In this document: positions 25,881-34,719 of the stretch, piece by piece
Position numbering within the stretch: position 1 is the stretch's first letter
Layout: the number at the start of each line of letters is the position of its first letter
NCBI RefSeq assembly: GCF_050574275.1
Contig: NZ_CP192260.1
Coordinates: forward strand, 2,356,001-2,420,000
From: Virgibacillus_F flavescens
Lineage (GTDB): Bacteria > Bacillota > Bacilli > Bacillales > Amphibacillaceae
DNA: 64,000 bases
Reading direction: 5' to 3'
The notes under the pieces: generated by a model
Told to the model about the DNA's origin: nothing
What the model saw: only the letters and a program-made list of their open reading frames with translations
Databases searched by the model: none
Made by a program: the position numbers and the translations under genes

Positions 25881-26462
25881 GTGCTCCATTATCTATTAAG
25901 AGATAAATTATTTTTACTTTTATTATTTGTAGTAAACCTGTTCGGAACCGTGTATGGTTATATCTGGTATGGGTATCAATTGGCTATAACACCAGATATA
26001 TTTTTAATTTTCGTTCCAGATAGTCCAACTGCTAGTTTGTTCTTCACAATTGTAATCTTTTTTTTCCTATTTAAAAAAAACGTTCCTTACATAGAGGCAC
26101 TAGCCATCGTTTCCTTATTTAAATATGGCGTATGGGCAGTAGTTATGAATATGCTTACTTTAATAGTAGATGGATCGATCGGCTGGCAGGGATATATGTT
26201 AATTGCATCGCATGCTGCCATGGCAGTACAAGGATTATTGTATGCTCCCTATTATAGAATCCAATTGCGCCATTTAATGGTGGCTGCAATAGTGACACTG
26301 CACAATGAAATTATTGATTATGTATTCGGTATGATGCCAATATATTCATCACTAAACGAGTATATGAATGAAATTGGATATTTTACATTTTGGTTGAGTA
26401 TTATATCTGTTTACATCGCTTACATGATGACAATTAAAAATAAAAATCAGTTAAGTCTTTAA
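25881..26462 (+). CDS. ypjA: YpjA-like DUF1405 membrane protein
   Basis: A 193-residue integral membrane protein with about six hydrophobic segments, matching the DUF1405/YpjA family by position after qcrC and by recall of its YGYQLAITPDIFLIFVPDSP loop. Function unknown. GTG 25881 is chosen because GGAAAGGA at 25865-25872 lies 8 bases upstream; longer in-frame starts would run into the qcrC terminator. Confidence 0.82.
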   Translation: MLHYLLRDKLFLLLLFVVNLFGTVYGYIWYGYQLAITPDIFLIFVPDSPTASLFFTIVIFFFLFKKNVPYIEALAIVSLFKYGVWAVVMNMLTLIVDGSIGWQGYMLIASHAAMAVQGLLYAPYYRIQLRHLMVAAIVTLHNEIIDYVFGMMPIYSSLNEYMNEIGYFTFWLSIISVYIAYMMTIKNKNQLSL

Positions 26463-26534
26463 CAAGTAGTTATAACCTCTTATCAGCAAACATAAATTTA
26501 TAAGGAATATGTTATTTGCGAGAGGTTGATTTAA

Positions 26535-26702
26535 ATGAGAAATTTAGTTTATTTATCAATAGTTAATCTCGTTCAAGACATAACATCTTTATTCTGGGGC
26601 ATAACCGTAGTTGGAGGAATAATTATTAGTGCATTAGCTTATGTTAGTTGGGTAAAATACAAAGAAGAAAAAAATCGTCAGAAAAGAAAATCAAATAGCT
26701 GA
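26535..26702 (+). CDS. 55-residue membrane peptide, possible remnant of ypjB
   Basis: ATG 26535 follows GAGAGGTTG and opens 55 codons. The product has one strong membrane segment (about 18-42) and a very basic tail ending KYKEEKNRQKRKSNS. Its tail resembles, by recall, the C-terminal membrane anchor of the sporulation protein YpjB. ypjB (about 260 residues in B. subtilis) lies exactly here, after ypjA, but the large extracytoplasmic part is absent. It may be a remnant, a shortened functional form, or an unrelated small membrane protein. Confidence 0.5.
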   Translation: MRNLVYLSIVNLVQDITSLFWGITVVGGIIISALAYVSWVKYKEEKNRQKRKSNS

Positions 26703-26765
26703 CTAAACCTGAAAATTTGACTAAAATTGACCTTAGATAGTTATGCATTATTTGGAGGAATGAAC

Positions 26766-27446
26766 ATGTCATTTGGAGGATATATCATTTATATAGCTTT
26801 GTTAATGATAATACCTATTTGGGCGCAATCAAAAGTAAAAAGGACATACAAAAAATATTCAAAAAAAGCAACCTCCTCCTATTTGACAGGTGCAGAAGTT
26901 GCTCGAAAAATATTAAATGACAATGGTATATACAACGTTCAAGTAGAAGAAACAAGAGGTTACCTTTCTGATCATTATGATCCTAGAAAAAAAGTGATTC
27001 GATTGTCTAGTGATAATTATCACGGCCAGTCAATGGCGTCTTCTGCAATAGCTGCACATGAGGTTGGTCATGCTATTCAAGATGCGGAAGCTTATGCATT
27101 TTTGCGATTTAGGCATGCACTGGTTCCAGTTGCAGGCTTTGGCTCAAATATTTCGATTTTCCTAATCATTGGTGGATTTATCTTCGGCATGATGAACCTA
27201 GTATTCTTTGGAATTATTTTCTTTGCAGTAGCAGTACTTTTCCAACTAGTGACACTCCCTGTGGAATTCAACGCATCGAGCAGGGCGATGACTCAGCTAG
27301 TATCAACCGGAGTTATTAATAATAATGAAGAGCGTGAAACTAAAAAGGTACTAAATGCAGCAGCACTAACTTATGTTGCAGCTGCGCTTGTGGCTTTAGC
27401 TGAATTGATACGATTTATCTTAATGTTTACAGGAAGTAATGAGTAA
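26766..27446 (+). CDS. yugP: Zinc metallopeptidase, YugP family
   Basis: A 226-residue membrane protein of the Zn_peptidase_2 family. It has an N-terminal membrane segment, the zinc motif HEVGH in AAHEVGHAIQD (about 100-110), and membrane segments near 130-170 and at the C-terminus. The DHYDPRKKVIRLSS stretch also fits the family. Substrate is unknown. GGAGG at 26754-26758 and 7-base spacing favour ATG 26766 over 26760. In B. subtilis yugP lies elsewhere, so its place between ypjA/B and ypjC is a local difference. Confidence 0.88.
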   Translation: MSFGGYIIYIALLMIIPIWAQSKVKRTYKKYSKKATSSYLTGAEVARKILNDNGIYNVQVEETRGYLSDHYDPRKKVIRLSSDNYHGQSMASSAIAAHEVGHAIQDAEAYAFLRFRHALVPVAGFGSNISIFLIIGGFIFGMMNLVFFGIIFFAVAVLFQLVTLPVEFNASSRAMTQLVSTGVINNNEERETKKVLNAAALTYVAAALVALAELIRFILMFTGSNE

Positions 27447-27448
27447 AA

Positions 27449-27478
27449 AAAGGATTGGCGTCATGCCATCCTTTTTTA
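27449..27478. terminator. Bidirectional terminator between converging genes
   Basis: AAAAGGAT(T)GGC pairs with GCCATCCTTTT with one bulge. T-runs exist on both strands, serving the peptidase gene (+) and the yitT-type gene (-). Confidence 0.8.
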
Positions 27479-27560
27479 TTTTACATATAAATATTTAGTT
27501 CAAAAACCGGTATGAATATAACCCCTGTTGACTTGAAAGACAAGGGAAATGAAGGGTTTT

Positions 27561-28433
27561 CTAATCGGCTATAGGATTTTTATTCTCGTCCAATGTAAAG
27601 CCTTCACCTACAACATCATGAACCGAACTAACTGCAACGAACGCATGGGGATCAATACTTTTTATGATATTTTTAAGACGTACAATTTCATTTCTTCCAA
27701 CTACACAATACAGAACATCACGTGTTTCACCTGTGAAACTTCCTTTACCTGCTAAAACTGTTACGCCCCGATCCATGTCTTTATTGATTACTAATGCAAT
27801 ATCTTCACTTTTGCTGGAGATAATGGTTGCCCCGCGAGCCGAATATGCACCTTCCTGGATAAAGTCAATTACTCTCGCTGCAATATATACAGCAACTAAA
27901 GTATACATACCTTCTACTAGCTCCAAATATGTGATTACCGAGATTGTGATTACTACTGCATCAAAAAGAAACATGGTTTTTCCCATACTCCATCCAGCGT
28001 ATTTATGGACAATCCTGGCAATAATATCAACTCCACCAGTTGTTCCTCCGTACCGAAATATGATTCCTAATCCCACTCCAATAAACACACCAGCAAATAA
28101 TGAAACTAATGTCATGTCAGAGTGAAGATCTAATGTGAAGGCCTTTGCTTGAAATATAGCTAAAAATAAAGATACCGATAATGTGCCAATAATTGTATAA
28201 ATAAAAGTACTCCTGCCTAAAAACCTCCAGCCGATCAGGAATACAGGAACGTTTAATAATATATTTGTTATTGCAGGGTCCCATCCCCATAAGAAATACA
28301 TTAATAAAGTAATACCAGTAAATCCACCTTCACCCAGATTGTTTTGCATATTAAAATGTACTAGTCCAAATGAAAATATGGCTGATCCAAATAATATGAA
28401 TAGTACATTTTTAATTTTGATGCTGAAAATCAA
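27561..28433 (-). CDS. ypjC: YitT family membrane protein (YpjC-like)
   Basis: A 290-residue protein with five to six N-terminal membrane helices (YitT_membrane domain, about 1-200) and a C-terminal cytoplasmic DUF2179 domain (about 215-275), the standard layout of this large Bacillus family. Transport or signalling has been suggested but not shown. Position next to mgsA fits ypjC of B. subtilis, although here the gene is on the opposite strand from its neighbours. The start is TTG at 28433, seven bases after AGGAGGAG on the - strand. Confidence 0.82.
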   Translation of the reverse strand: MIFSIKIKNVLFILFGSAIFSFGLVHFNMQNNLGEGGFTGITLLMYFLWGWDPAITNILLNVPVFLIGWRFLGRSTFIYTIIGTLSVSLFLAIFQAKAFTLDLHSDMTLVSLFAGVFIGVGLGIIFRYGGTTGGVDIIARIVHKYAGWSMGKTMFLFDAVVITISVITYLELVEGMYTLVAVYIAARVIDFIQEGAYSARGATIISSKSEDIALVINKDMDRGVTVLAGKGSFTGETRDVLYCVVGRNEIVRLKNIIKSIDPHAFVAVSSVHDVVGEGFTLDENKNPIAD

Positions 28434-28486
28434 CTAGAACTCCTCCTCTGCTTAAAAATATTTACTATCAAACGCACACCTTTACT

Positions 28487-28515
28487 AGTATAAATAATTC
28501 TAAGTAAACGAACAA
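28487..28515 (-). promoter_or_regulatory. Probable sigma-A promoter of the yitT-type gene
   Basis: On the - strand TTGTTC (28515-28510) and TATACT (28492-28487) are 17 bases apart, about 54 bases from the TTG start. Confidence 0.5.
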
Positions 28516-28712
28516 CATAGAGAATCATTTAAGCTTAATAATTTGTCAAATTTATGCCTTTTAGCTAACATGAAGGTAGTTAACATTTAAAATAAGATTG
28601 ATTTAGATACACATACAACGCTTCAGAATTTTCATAATGAAAGATATCCGAAGATGGAATACAGATGTAAATAATCCAGAGTTAAAGTAAACTACAGAGT
28701 AGGTGTATAATC

Positions 28713-29138
28713 GTGAATATAGCTTTAATTGCACACGATGGGAAAAAACAAACGATGGTGGGATTCAGTATTGCATACAGTCATGTATTAAAGAAACACA
28801 CATTGTTTGCAACTGGCACAACTGGAAAGTTAATTGAAGAAGCAACAAATCTGCCGGTTAACTGCTTTCAGTCTGGACCAATAGGCGGAGATCAGCAAAT
28901 TGGGGCATTAGTAGCAAATAACGAGATGGATATGGTTATCTTTTTTCGGGATCCACTGACTGCTCAACCTCATGAGCCAGATGTCAGTGCTCTAATGCGC
29001 ATTTGTGATGTTCACCTTATACCACTGGCAACCAATTTAGCAGCAGGCGAGATTTTAATACGTGCATTAGAGCGCGGAGATTTTGGTTGGAGAGAGATTG
29101 TTAAACAAAATAAACAAAAGGAATCAGATAAATTATGA
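28713..29138 (+). CDS. mgsA: Methylglyoxal synthase
   Basis: MgsA converts dihydroxyacetone phosphate to methylglyoxal, a bypass of lower glycolysis. The 141-residue product has LIAHDGKK (about 5-12), the phosphate-binding GTTGKLI (about 35-41), SGPIGGDQQIG (about 54-64) with the catalytic aspartate, and FFRDPLTAQPHEPD. Start is GTG 28713 behind AGTAGGTG. It overlaps bshA by four bases (ATGA). In B. subtilis ypjD and dapB lie before it; they are missing here. Confidence 0.95.
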   Translation: MNIALIAHDGKKQTMVGFSIAYSHVLKKHTLFATGTTGKLIEEATNLPVNCFQSGPIGGDQQIGALVANNEMDMVIFFRDPLTAQPHEPDVSALMRICDVHLIPLATNLAAGEILIRALERGDFGWREIVKQNKQKESDKL

Positions 29139-30277
29139 AAATAGGTATAACATGTTATCCAACAGTTGGTGGATCAGGAGTAATTGCAACAGAACTTGGT
29201 ATGTTACTCGCTGAACAAGGAAATGAAATTCATTTTATTACATCGAGCCAGCCTTTTCGACTGAATAGAGTTAATCCTTCAATCTATTATCATGAAGTGG
29301 AGCTTGGACATTATCCAGTTTTTCAATATCCGCCTTTTGATCTTGCTTTAGCAAACAAAATGGCTGAGGTTATTGATCGGGAAAAGCTGGACATTTTGCA
29401 CGTACACTATGCTATGCCTCATGCAATCTGTGCGATTTTGGCAAGAGATATAGCGAAACACGATGTTAAAATTGTTACCACCTTACATGGAACAGATATT
29501 ACTGTTTTAGGAATAGATCAGTCATTTAAAAAGATGATCATACATGGTATTGAGAAATCCGATGCAGTTACAGCTGTCTCAAAAAGCCTGGTTAAACAGA
29601 CAAAAGAAATTTTAGGCATAACGAATAAAATTGATGTGGTTTATAACTTTGTAAATGAAAATGAGTATAATCGAAAAGATGCTAGTCAAATAAAGAAGGA
29701 ATACGGAATAAACGAAACTGAAAAAGTTTTGATTCATATTTCTAACTTTCGTAAGGTTAAAAGAATTGAAGATGTTATTCATACCTTTAGTAAAATCAAG
29801 CACGAAATTGATAGTAAACTAATCCTGGTTGGGGATGGACCAGAGTATTCTAATGCTTGCCAGCTGGTTGATTCATTGGGACTTCAAGAAGATGTATTAT
29901 TTCTCGGAAAACAAAAAAACATCAGCGATCTATTATCTATGGCCGATTTAAAATTACTTTTATCAGAAAAAGAAAGCTTTGGTCTAGTGTTGCTGGAAGC
30001 TATGGCCTGTGAGGTACCAGGTATTGGAACAGACATCGGCGGGATACCAGAAGTAATCAAACATAATGAAACGGGTTATATAGTTAAGGTTGGGGAGACA
30101 GATAAAGCTGCTGAGCTGGCTGTTCATTTATTAAGAGATGAAGATTTACTGAAACAATTCTCACAAAATGCTTATAAGCGTGCGAGAGAACACTTTCATT
30201 CCGAATTAATAGTCAATCAGTACCTTGATATATATAATCGCGTTTTAGCTGTCGAGTACAATAAAAGTGGTGAATAA
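29135..30277 (+). CDS. bshA: N-acetyl-alpha-D-glucosaminyl L-malate synthase
   Basis: BshA is the first enzyme of bacillithiol synthesis, joining GlcNAc from UDP-GlcNAc to L-malate. The 380-residue GT4-family glycosyltransferase has the N-terminal CYPTVGGSGVIATELG (about 6-21), HVHYAMPHA (about 88-96) and the donor-site EKESFGLVLLEAMACEVP (about 272-289). It overlaps mgsA and ends 1 base before cca, so the block is probably one operon. bshB1, which precedes bshA in B. subtilis, is missing here and must be elsewhere. Confidence 0.95.
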   Translation: MKIGITCYPTVGGSGVIATELGMLLAEQGNEIHFITSSQPFRLNRVNPSIYYHEVELGHYPVFQYPPFDLALANKMAEVIDREKLDILHVHYAMPHAICAILARDIAKHDVKIVTTLHGTDITVLGIDQSFKKMIIHGIEKSDAVTAVSKSLVKQTKEILGITNKIDVVYNFVNENEYNRKDASQIKKEYGINETEKVLIHISNFRKVKRIEDVIHTFSKIKHEIDSKLILVGDGPEYSNACQLVDSLGLQEDVLFLGKQKNISDLLSMADLKLLLSEKESFGLVLLEAMACEVPGIGTDIGGIPEVIKHNETGYIVKVGETDKAAELAVHLLRDEDLLKQFSQNAYKRAREHFHSELIVNQYLDIYNRVLAVEYNKSGE

Positions 30278-30278
30278 A

Positions 30279-31481
30279 ATGCGTGAGCAACCGTTTAAAG
30301 ATGCCGTACATATTTTGGAAAAGCTGGAATCTGAAGGATACAAGTCTTATTTTGTTGGTGGCTGCGTGCGTGATTCCTTATTAGATCGTACTATTTCAGA
30401 TATTGATATAGCTACTGCAGCAACACCTGCACAACTAATCGAATTGTTTTCTGACGTTATCCCAGTTGGTATAGAGCACGGTACTGTGATTGTTAGATAT
30501 CAGCACAAGTCTTATGAAGTTACTACATTTCGTTTAGACGGGAAGTATTCGGATCAGCGTCACCCTGATGAAGTGGAGTTTATTAAAACGATTGATGAAG
30601 ATTTAAAACGAAGAGACTTTACAATTAATGCTATGGCAATGGACAAAGAGGGAAATGTACTTGATTTGTTTGGTGGGATTAAGGACTTAAACGAAAAGAA
30701 AATTCGAACTGTAGGCAATGGACAGGATAGATTTCAGGAAGATCCACTTAGAATTATACGTGCATTACGATTTTCGAGCCAGCTTGGATTTTCTATTGAA
30801 AATGACACGCTATTGAATATGAAAAAAGTAGGTTCGGAAATCACTGAGCTTGCAGTCGAGCGTATCAGAGTAGAAATAACCAAGTTCTTTGGTGGCGATT
30901 ATCTAAACAAGGGAATTGACTATCTAAAGAGCACGGAAATTTATAAGTACCTGCCTGTTATGATAAACTATTCGTATATACTGAATAAAATTCCATCACC
31001 AGTATATCCGGTAATGAAGTTTTCTGAAGTAATCGTTTTATTCCATTACTTAGAACCAACGATTAAAATTGAGGAATGGCTCGATTCGTGGAAATGCTCT
31101 AACCAAGAAAAACGAGAAGTCAAGAAATTGATTGACTCGATAAATTACTACAAAGGTAATGGGCTAGATGAATGGTTTATATATTGTCTTGGTTCGCATC
31201 GTATAGATGCCTTTGTTCGCTTAATGAATAATCTTGAACGTGATACGAATCTAGATAAAGAAGCTATCCTGATCATGCATAGGTGTTTGGAAATCAAATC
31301 ACGAGAAGAATTACAACTAACCGGGCATGATTTAATTGAGCTATTTCCCACTAAAAAAAGCGGTCCGTGGATGCAGATGAAATTAAATGAAGTTGAAAAA
31401 AAAGTGGTTTTAAAACAACTGCCCAATACAAATCGCGAGTTAAAGGATTGGATAAAATGGAATCCACCAGAAATAAATTAA
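30279..31481 (+). CDS. cca: CCA-adding tRNA nucleotidyltransferase
   Basis: This class II enzyme adds or repairs the 3' CCA of tRNAs without a template. The 400-residue product has the nucleotidyltransferase motif FVGGCVRDSLL (about 24-34) with the metal aspartates in SDIDIATAA (about 39-47), the RRDFTINAMA motif (about 110-119), and RIIRALRFSSQLGF (about 153-166). ATG 30279 lies just after the bshA stop; an in-frame GTG at 30267 would overlap bshA. Its end overlaps birA by 25 bases. Confidence 0.95.
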   Translation: MREQPFKDAVHILEKLESEGYKSYFVGGCVRDSLLDRTISDIDIATAATPAQLIELFSDVIPVGIEHGTVIVRYQHKSYEVTTFRLDGKYSDQRHPDEVEFIKTIDEDLKRRDFTINAMAMDKEGNVLDLFGGIKDLNEKKIRTVGNGQDRFQEDPLRIIRALRFSSQLGFSIENDTLLNMKKVGSEITELAVERIRVEITKFFGGDYLNKGIDYLKSTEIYKYLPVMINYSYILNKIPSPVYPVMKFSEVIVLFHYLEPTIKIEEWLDSWKCSNQEKREVKKLIDSINYYKGNGLDEWFIYCLGSHRIDAFVRLMNNLERDTNLDKEAILIMHRCLEIKSREELQLTGHDLIELFPTKKSGPWMQMKLNEVEKKVVLKQLPNTNRELKDWIKWNPPEIN

Positions 31482-32461
31482 TAAAGCTTTTGTCTGAAGA
31501 CAATTCGAACTATATTTCTGGACAGCAATTGTCTGATGAACTCCAAATTTCCCGTGCTGCAATTTGGAAGCACATGAAGAAGCTAGAGGAAGACGGATTT
31601 AAAATAGAGGGTAAAACGAAAAAAGGTTACCGAATATTGGAGAATCCGTTAAAACCTAGTGAGAATACGCTTCAATGGGGTCTTCATACGAACTGGATTG
31701 GAAAAAAGATGGTTCATAAGGTATCTACGAAATCCACTCAGAACGTGGCTCATCAATTAGCACGTGATAACGCACCACATGGTACAGTGGTAATTGCTGA
31801 TGAACAAACTGAAGGAAAAGGAAGAATGAATCGATCTTGGTATTCAAGTAAAAATCAGGGGGTATGGATGAGTATCATCTTGCGTCCGAAAATATTACCT
31901 TATTTAGCTCCACAATTAACACTCTTAACTGCTACGGTATTAGCAGAAGTTCTAGATAAAAAGGTAGGAATAACACCCCAAATTAAATGGCCGAATGATT
32001 TGCTAGTTAATTCGAAAAAGACTGCTGGTATTTTAACTGAAATGCAGGCAGAACAAGATCAAATACAGTATATTGTGATTGGTGTAGGAATTAATGTAAA
32101 CCATACGAACGAGGATATACCTGAAGAACTAAGTGAAAGAGCAACGTCGCTAAGGATAGAATCGAATCATGAATGGTCAATTAAAGATCTAATTCAACAA
32201 CTGCTTCAGACTTTTGAACCAGCTTACGATCAGTATCTCAGTAATGGTTTTTCAACTGTTAAGTCAAAATGGGAAAGCTACGGATTTAAAATTGGTCAGG
32301 ATATCAAAATAAACACGCTGAAAAAGTCTTGGACTGCTAAATTCGATGGAATTGCCAGCGATGGTGCATTATTAATTGAGAATAGTGATGGTCAGATTCA
32401 AAAGATGTATTCAGCAGAAATAGATTGGTTTGAAGGAGGAAAAAGAGATGGTAACAAGTAG
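31457..32461 (+). CDS. birA: Biotin protein ligase and biotin repressor BirA
   Basis: BirA biotinylates acetyl-CoA carboxylase and represses biotin genes. The 334-residue product has an N-terminal winged helix (about 1-65, with LSDELQISRAAIWKHMKKLE) and a BPL/LplA catalytic domain. The biotinyl-AMP loop is GKGRMNRSW (about 117-125), followed by KWPNDLLV (about 177-184), and a C-terminal SH3-like domain begins near 280. AAAGGA at 31442-31447 supports ATG 31457. It overlaps both cca and panB. Confidence 0.94.
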   Translation: MESTRNKLIKLLSEDNSNYISGQQLSDELQISRAAIWKHMKKLEEDGFKIEGKTKKGYRILENPLKPSENTLQWGLHTNWIGKKMVHKVSTKSTQNVAHQLARDNAPHGTVVIADEQTEGKGRMNRSWYSSKNQGVWMSIILRPKILPYLAPQLTLLTATVLAEVLDKKVGITPQIKWPNDLLVNSKKTAGILTEMQAEQDQIQYIVIGVGINVNHTNEDIPEELSERATSLRIESNHEWSIKDLIQQLLQTFEPAYDQYLSNGFSTVKSKWESYGFKIGQDIKINTLKKSWTAKFDGIASDGALLIENSDGQIQKMYSAEIDWFEGGKRDGNK

Positions 32462-33242
32462 TAATCTTCGTCAAATGAAACAGGATAATAAAAAAATCAC
32501 CATGCTGACTGCATATGATTATCCAGGTGCTAAGCTGGCCGAAGAATCAGACGTGGACATGCTCCTAGTTGGTGATTCACTTGGCATGGTCGTGCTGGGC
32601 TATGATTCAACCGTTAAGGTAACTGTAGATGATATGGTTCACCATGCTAAAGCTGTTCGGCGTGGCGCTAAATCTACATTTATGGTTGTCGATATGCCAT
32701 TTATGTCTTATCATATTTCTTTGGAGGATTCACTTACAAATGCTCGTAAAATCTTTCAGGAAACAGATGCGCAAGCATTAAAAATTGAAGGAGCAACACC
32801 TGAATTATTACTGCTTACAAAGAGATTAACAGATGGAGGAATCCCAGTAGTGGCACATCTCGGATTAACGCCACAATCAGTTAATGTATTAGGCGGGTAT
32901 AAGGTCCAGGGGAAAAACCAAGATTCAGCTGAGAAACTATTAAATGATGCGAAAGAGCTAGAAAAACACGGTGCGATTGCAGTTGTGCTGGAATGTGTTC
33001 CAAAGGAACTTGCAAAAAAAATAACAGATATAATCACTATTCCTACGATTGGGATTGGGGCAGGAGTAAACTGTGATGGACAAGTATTGGTATATCATGA
33101 TATTTTAAATTATGGTGTTGATCGTTTGCCGAAATTTGTAAAATCATATACGGATTTAAATGTTACAGTTAAACAAGCTATTGAGTCTTATTGTTACGAT
33201 GTTAGGGATCAGAGTTTTCCAACTGATAAACATAGTTTTTAA
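32448..33242 (+). CDS. panB: 3-Methyl-2-oxobutanoate hydroxymethyltransferase
   Basis: PanB makes ketopantoate from 2-oxoisovalerate and methylene-tetrahydrofolate, the first committed pantothenate step. The 264-residue product has MLTAYDYPGAKLAEE (about 19-33), VGDSLGMVVLGYDST (about 42-56) and the IPTIGIGAGVNCDGQVLV stretch (about 195-212). AAGGAGGA at 32433-32440 sets ATG 32448, giving a 14-base overlap with birA. panC starts 16 bases after the stop. It is slightly shorter than the usual 270-280 residues. Confidence 0.96.
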   Translation: MVTSSNLRQMKQDNKKITMLTAYDYPGAKLAEESDVDMLLVGDSLGMVVLGYDSTVKVTVDDMVHHAKAVRRGAKSTFMVVDMPFMSYHISLEDSLTNARKIFQETDAQALKIEGATPELLLLTKRLTDGGIPVVAHLGLTPQSVNVLGGYKVQGKNQDSAEKLLNDAKELEKHGAIAVVLECVPKELAKKITDIITIPTIGIGAGVNCDGQVLVYHDILNYGVDRLPKFVKSYTDLNVTVKQAIESYCYDVRDQSFPTDKHSF

Positions 33243-33258
33243 AGAAGAAGGTTAAAAT

Positions 33259-34134
33259 ATGAAGATAATTCGTACGGTGAAAGAAATGCAGAAAATTGCA
33301 TGTAACGTACTTCAAGAATCAAAAACAATTGGTTTTGTGCCTACAATGGGTTTTTTTCATGAAGGGCATATTTCGCTAATGAAAGAAGCTAAAAAAGAAA
33401 ACGATTTTGTTATTACTAGTATTTTTGTCAACCCGCTGCAATTTGGTCCTAATGAAGATTATGAAAGATATCCTAGGGACGAAGGAAAAGATATTAAGTT
33501 AGCAGAGCTTGCTGGTGTGGATTTCGTATTTATTCCTGATGCGCAGGATATGTATCCAAGAAAAATGATAATTAATCTAGATGTGCTGGATCGGGTAAAT
33601 GTTCTATGCGGGAGATCTAGACCTGGACATTTCCAGGGAGTGGTTACGGTCTTGACTAAGCTTTTTCTTATCGTTCAACCAACCAAAACATACTTTGGAA
33701 GAAAAGATGCACAGCAAGTTGCTGTGGTAAATGCACTTATAGAGGATTTTAATTTTCCAATTGAGCTTGTTGCCCTTCCAACGGTAAGAGAAGAGGATGG
33801 TCTGGCAAAAAGCAGCAGAAACGTTAACCTTAGTCAGCATGAAAGAGAAGATGCTCCATGGATTAATAAATCACTGCAAAAGGGGAGACAACTAGTAGTT
33901 GACGGAGAAAAAAATCCTGATATAGTTGTAAAAGAGGTTTCGGATACACTGCAGTTCCACACAAATGCTAAAATTGATTATGTAGAATTATTAAGTTATC
34001 CTGACCTGCAACCAGTTTCTGTCATTGATCAGCAAATAATCTTGGCTACAGCAGTTTATTTTGACGGCGCAAGATTAATCGATAATATACTAATGGATTG
34101 TGATGGAAATTTTGTTGAACGTATATTCACGTAG
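33259..34134 (+). CDS. panC: Pantothenate synthetase
   Basis: PanC joins pantoate and beta-alanine, using ATP. The 291-residue product has FVPTMGFFHEGHISLMKEA (about 26-44), where the usual PTMGxLHxGH motif carries Phe in place of Leu. It also has FVNPLQFGPNEDYERYPR (about 55-72), GRSRPGHFQGV (about 118-128) and KSSRNVNLS (about 185-193). GAAGAAGG before ATG 33259 is acceptable. It lies between panB and panD in one operon. Confidence 0.96.
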   Translation: MKIIRTVKEMQKIACNVLQESKTIGFVPTMGFFHEGHISLMKEAKKENDFVITSIFVNPLQFGPNEDYERYPRDEGKDIKLAELAGVDFVFIPDAQDMYPRKMIINLDVLDRVNVLCGRSRPGHFQGVVTVLTKLFLIVQPTKTYFGRKDAQQVAVVNALIEDFNFPIELVALPTVREEDGLAKSSRNVNLSQHEREDAPWINKSLQKGRQLVVDGEKNPDIVVKEVSDTLQFHTNAKIDYVELLSYPDLQPVSVIDQQIILATAVYFDGARLIDNILMDCDGNFVERIFT

Positions 34135-34146
34135 GGGGAAAAGAGT

Positions 34147-34530
34147 ATGTTTCGCACCATGATGAAAGCTAAAATTCATCGTGCACGAGTAACAGAAGCG
34201 AATTTAAATTATGTTGGCAGTGTCACGATTGATGAAGATATTATAGATAGTGTTGGTATTTTACCACACGAAAAGGTTCAAATTGTTAATAATAATAATG
34301 GAGCCCGGATAGAAACATATGTTATTCCTGGTGAACGCGGATCTGGAGTTGTTTGCTTAAATGGAGCTGCCGCAAGATTAGTGCAACCAGGGGATACAGT
34401 AATTATCGTTACCTATGCAATTCTCTCCGATGAAGAATTAACTACCTTCAAGCCAAAAGTTGCATTGATGAATGAAATTAATAAGGTTGAAAAAATAATT
34501 GAACAGGAACCACCGCTTACAGAATTGTAA
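34147..34530 (+). CDS. panD: Aspartate 1-decarboxylase
   Basis: PanD makes beta-alanine from aspartate with a pyruvoyl cofactor formed by self-cleavage. The 127-residue proenzyme has the cleavage site between Gly24 and Ser25 in YVGSVTID, and the downstream NGARIETYVIPG and GAAARLVQPGDTVII motifs. GTAGGGGG before ATG 34147 is a good site. It completes panBCD; the operon ends at a terminator about 80 bases later. Confidence 0.96.
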   Translation: MFRTMMKAKIHRARVTEANLNYVGSVTIDEDIIDSVGILPHEKVQIVNNNNGARIETYVIPGERGSGVVCLNGAAARLVQPGDTVIIVTYAILSDEELTTFKPKVALMNEINKVEKIIEQEPPLTEL

Positions 34531-34609
34531 TTATTTTCATTTATATATAGGTGGAGTTTTATATATTAAAAAGGTTATTTCTATTACGATTAAAATTGTG
34601 ATAATCCGT

Positions 34610-34645
34610 GAAAACTCTTATCATTCAAATGATAAGAGTTTTCAT
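34610..34645 (+). terminator. Terminator of the mgsA-panD block
   Basis: GAAAACTCTTATCA (34610-34623) pairs perfectly with 34630-34643 across six bases. The downstream T-run is part of the stem. Confidence 0.8.
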
Positions 34646-34719
34646 ATATAATGAGAGTGGAAGAAAAACATTACAATTATAAATACTATGTTTAATGTGC
34701 TAGTGACTGAGGTGAAGTA

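Noticed and set aside
28706..28711. TATAAT just before mgsA
   Set aside because: It ends one base before the GTG start, too close to act as the mgsA -10 unless the transcript begins inside the gene.
33259..33400. PanC motif with Phe instead of Leu (PTMGFFHEGH)
   Set aside because: The catalytic histidines are kept and the change is conservative, so loss of function is not suggested.
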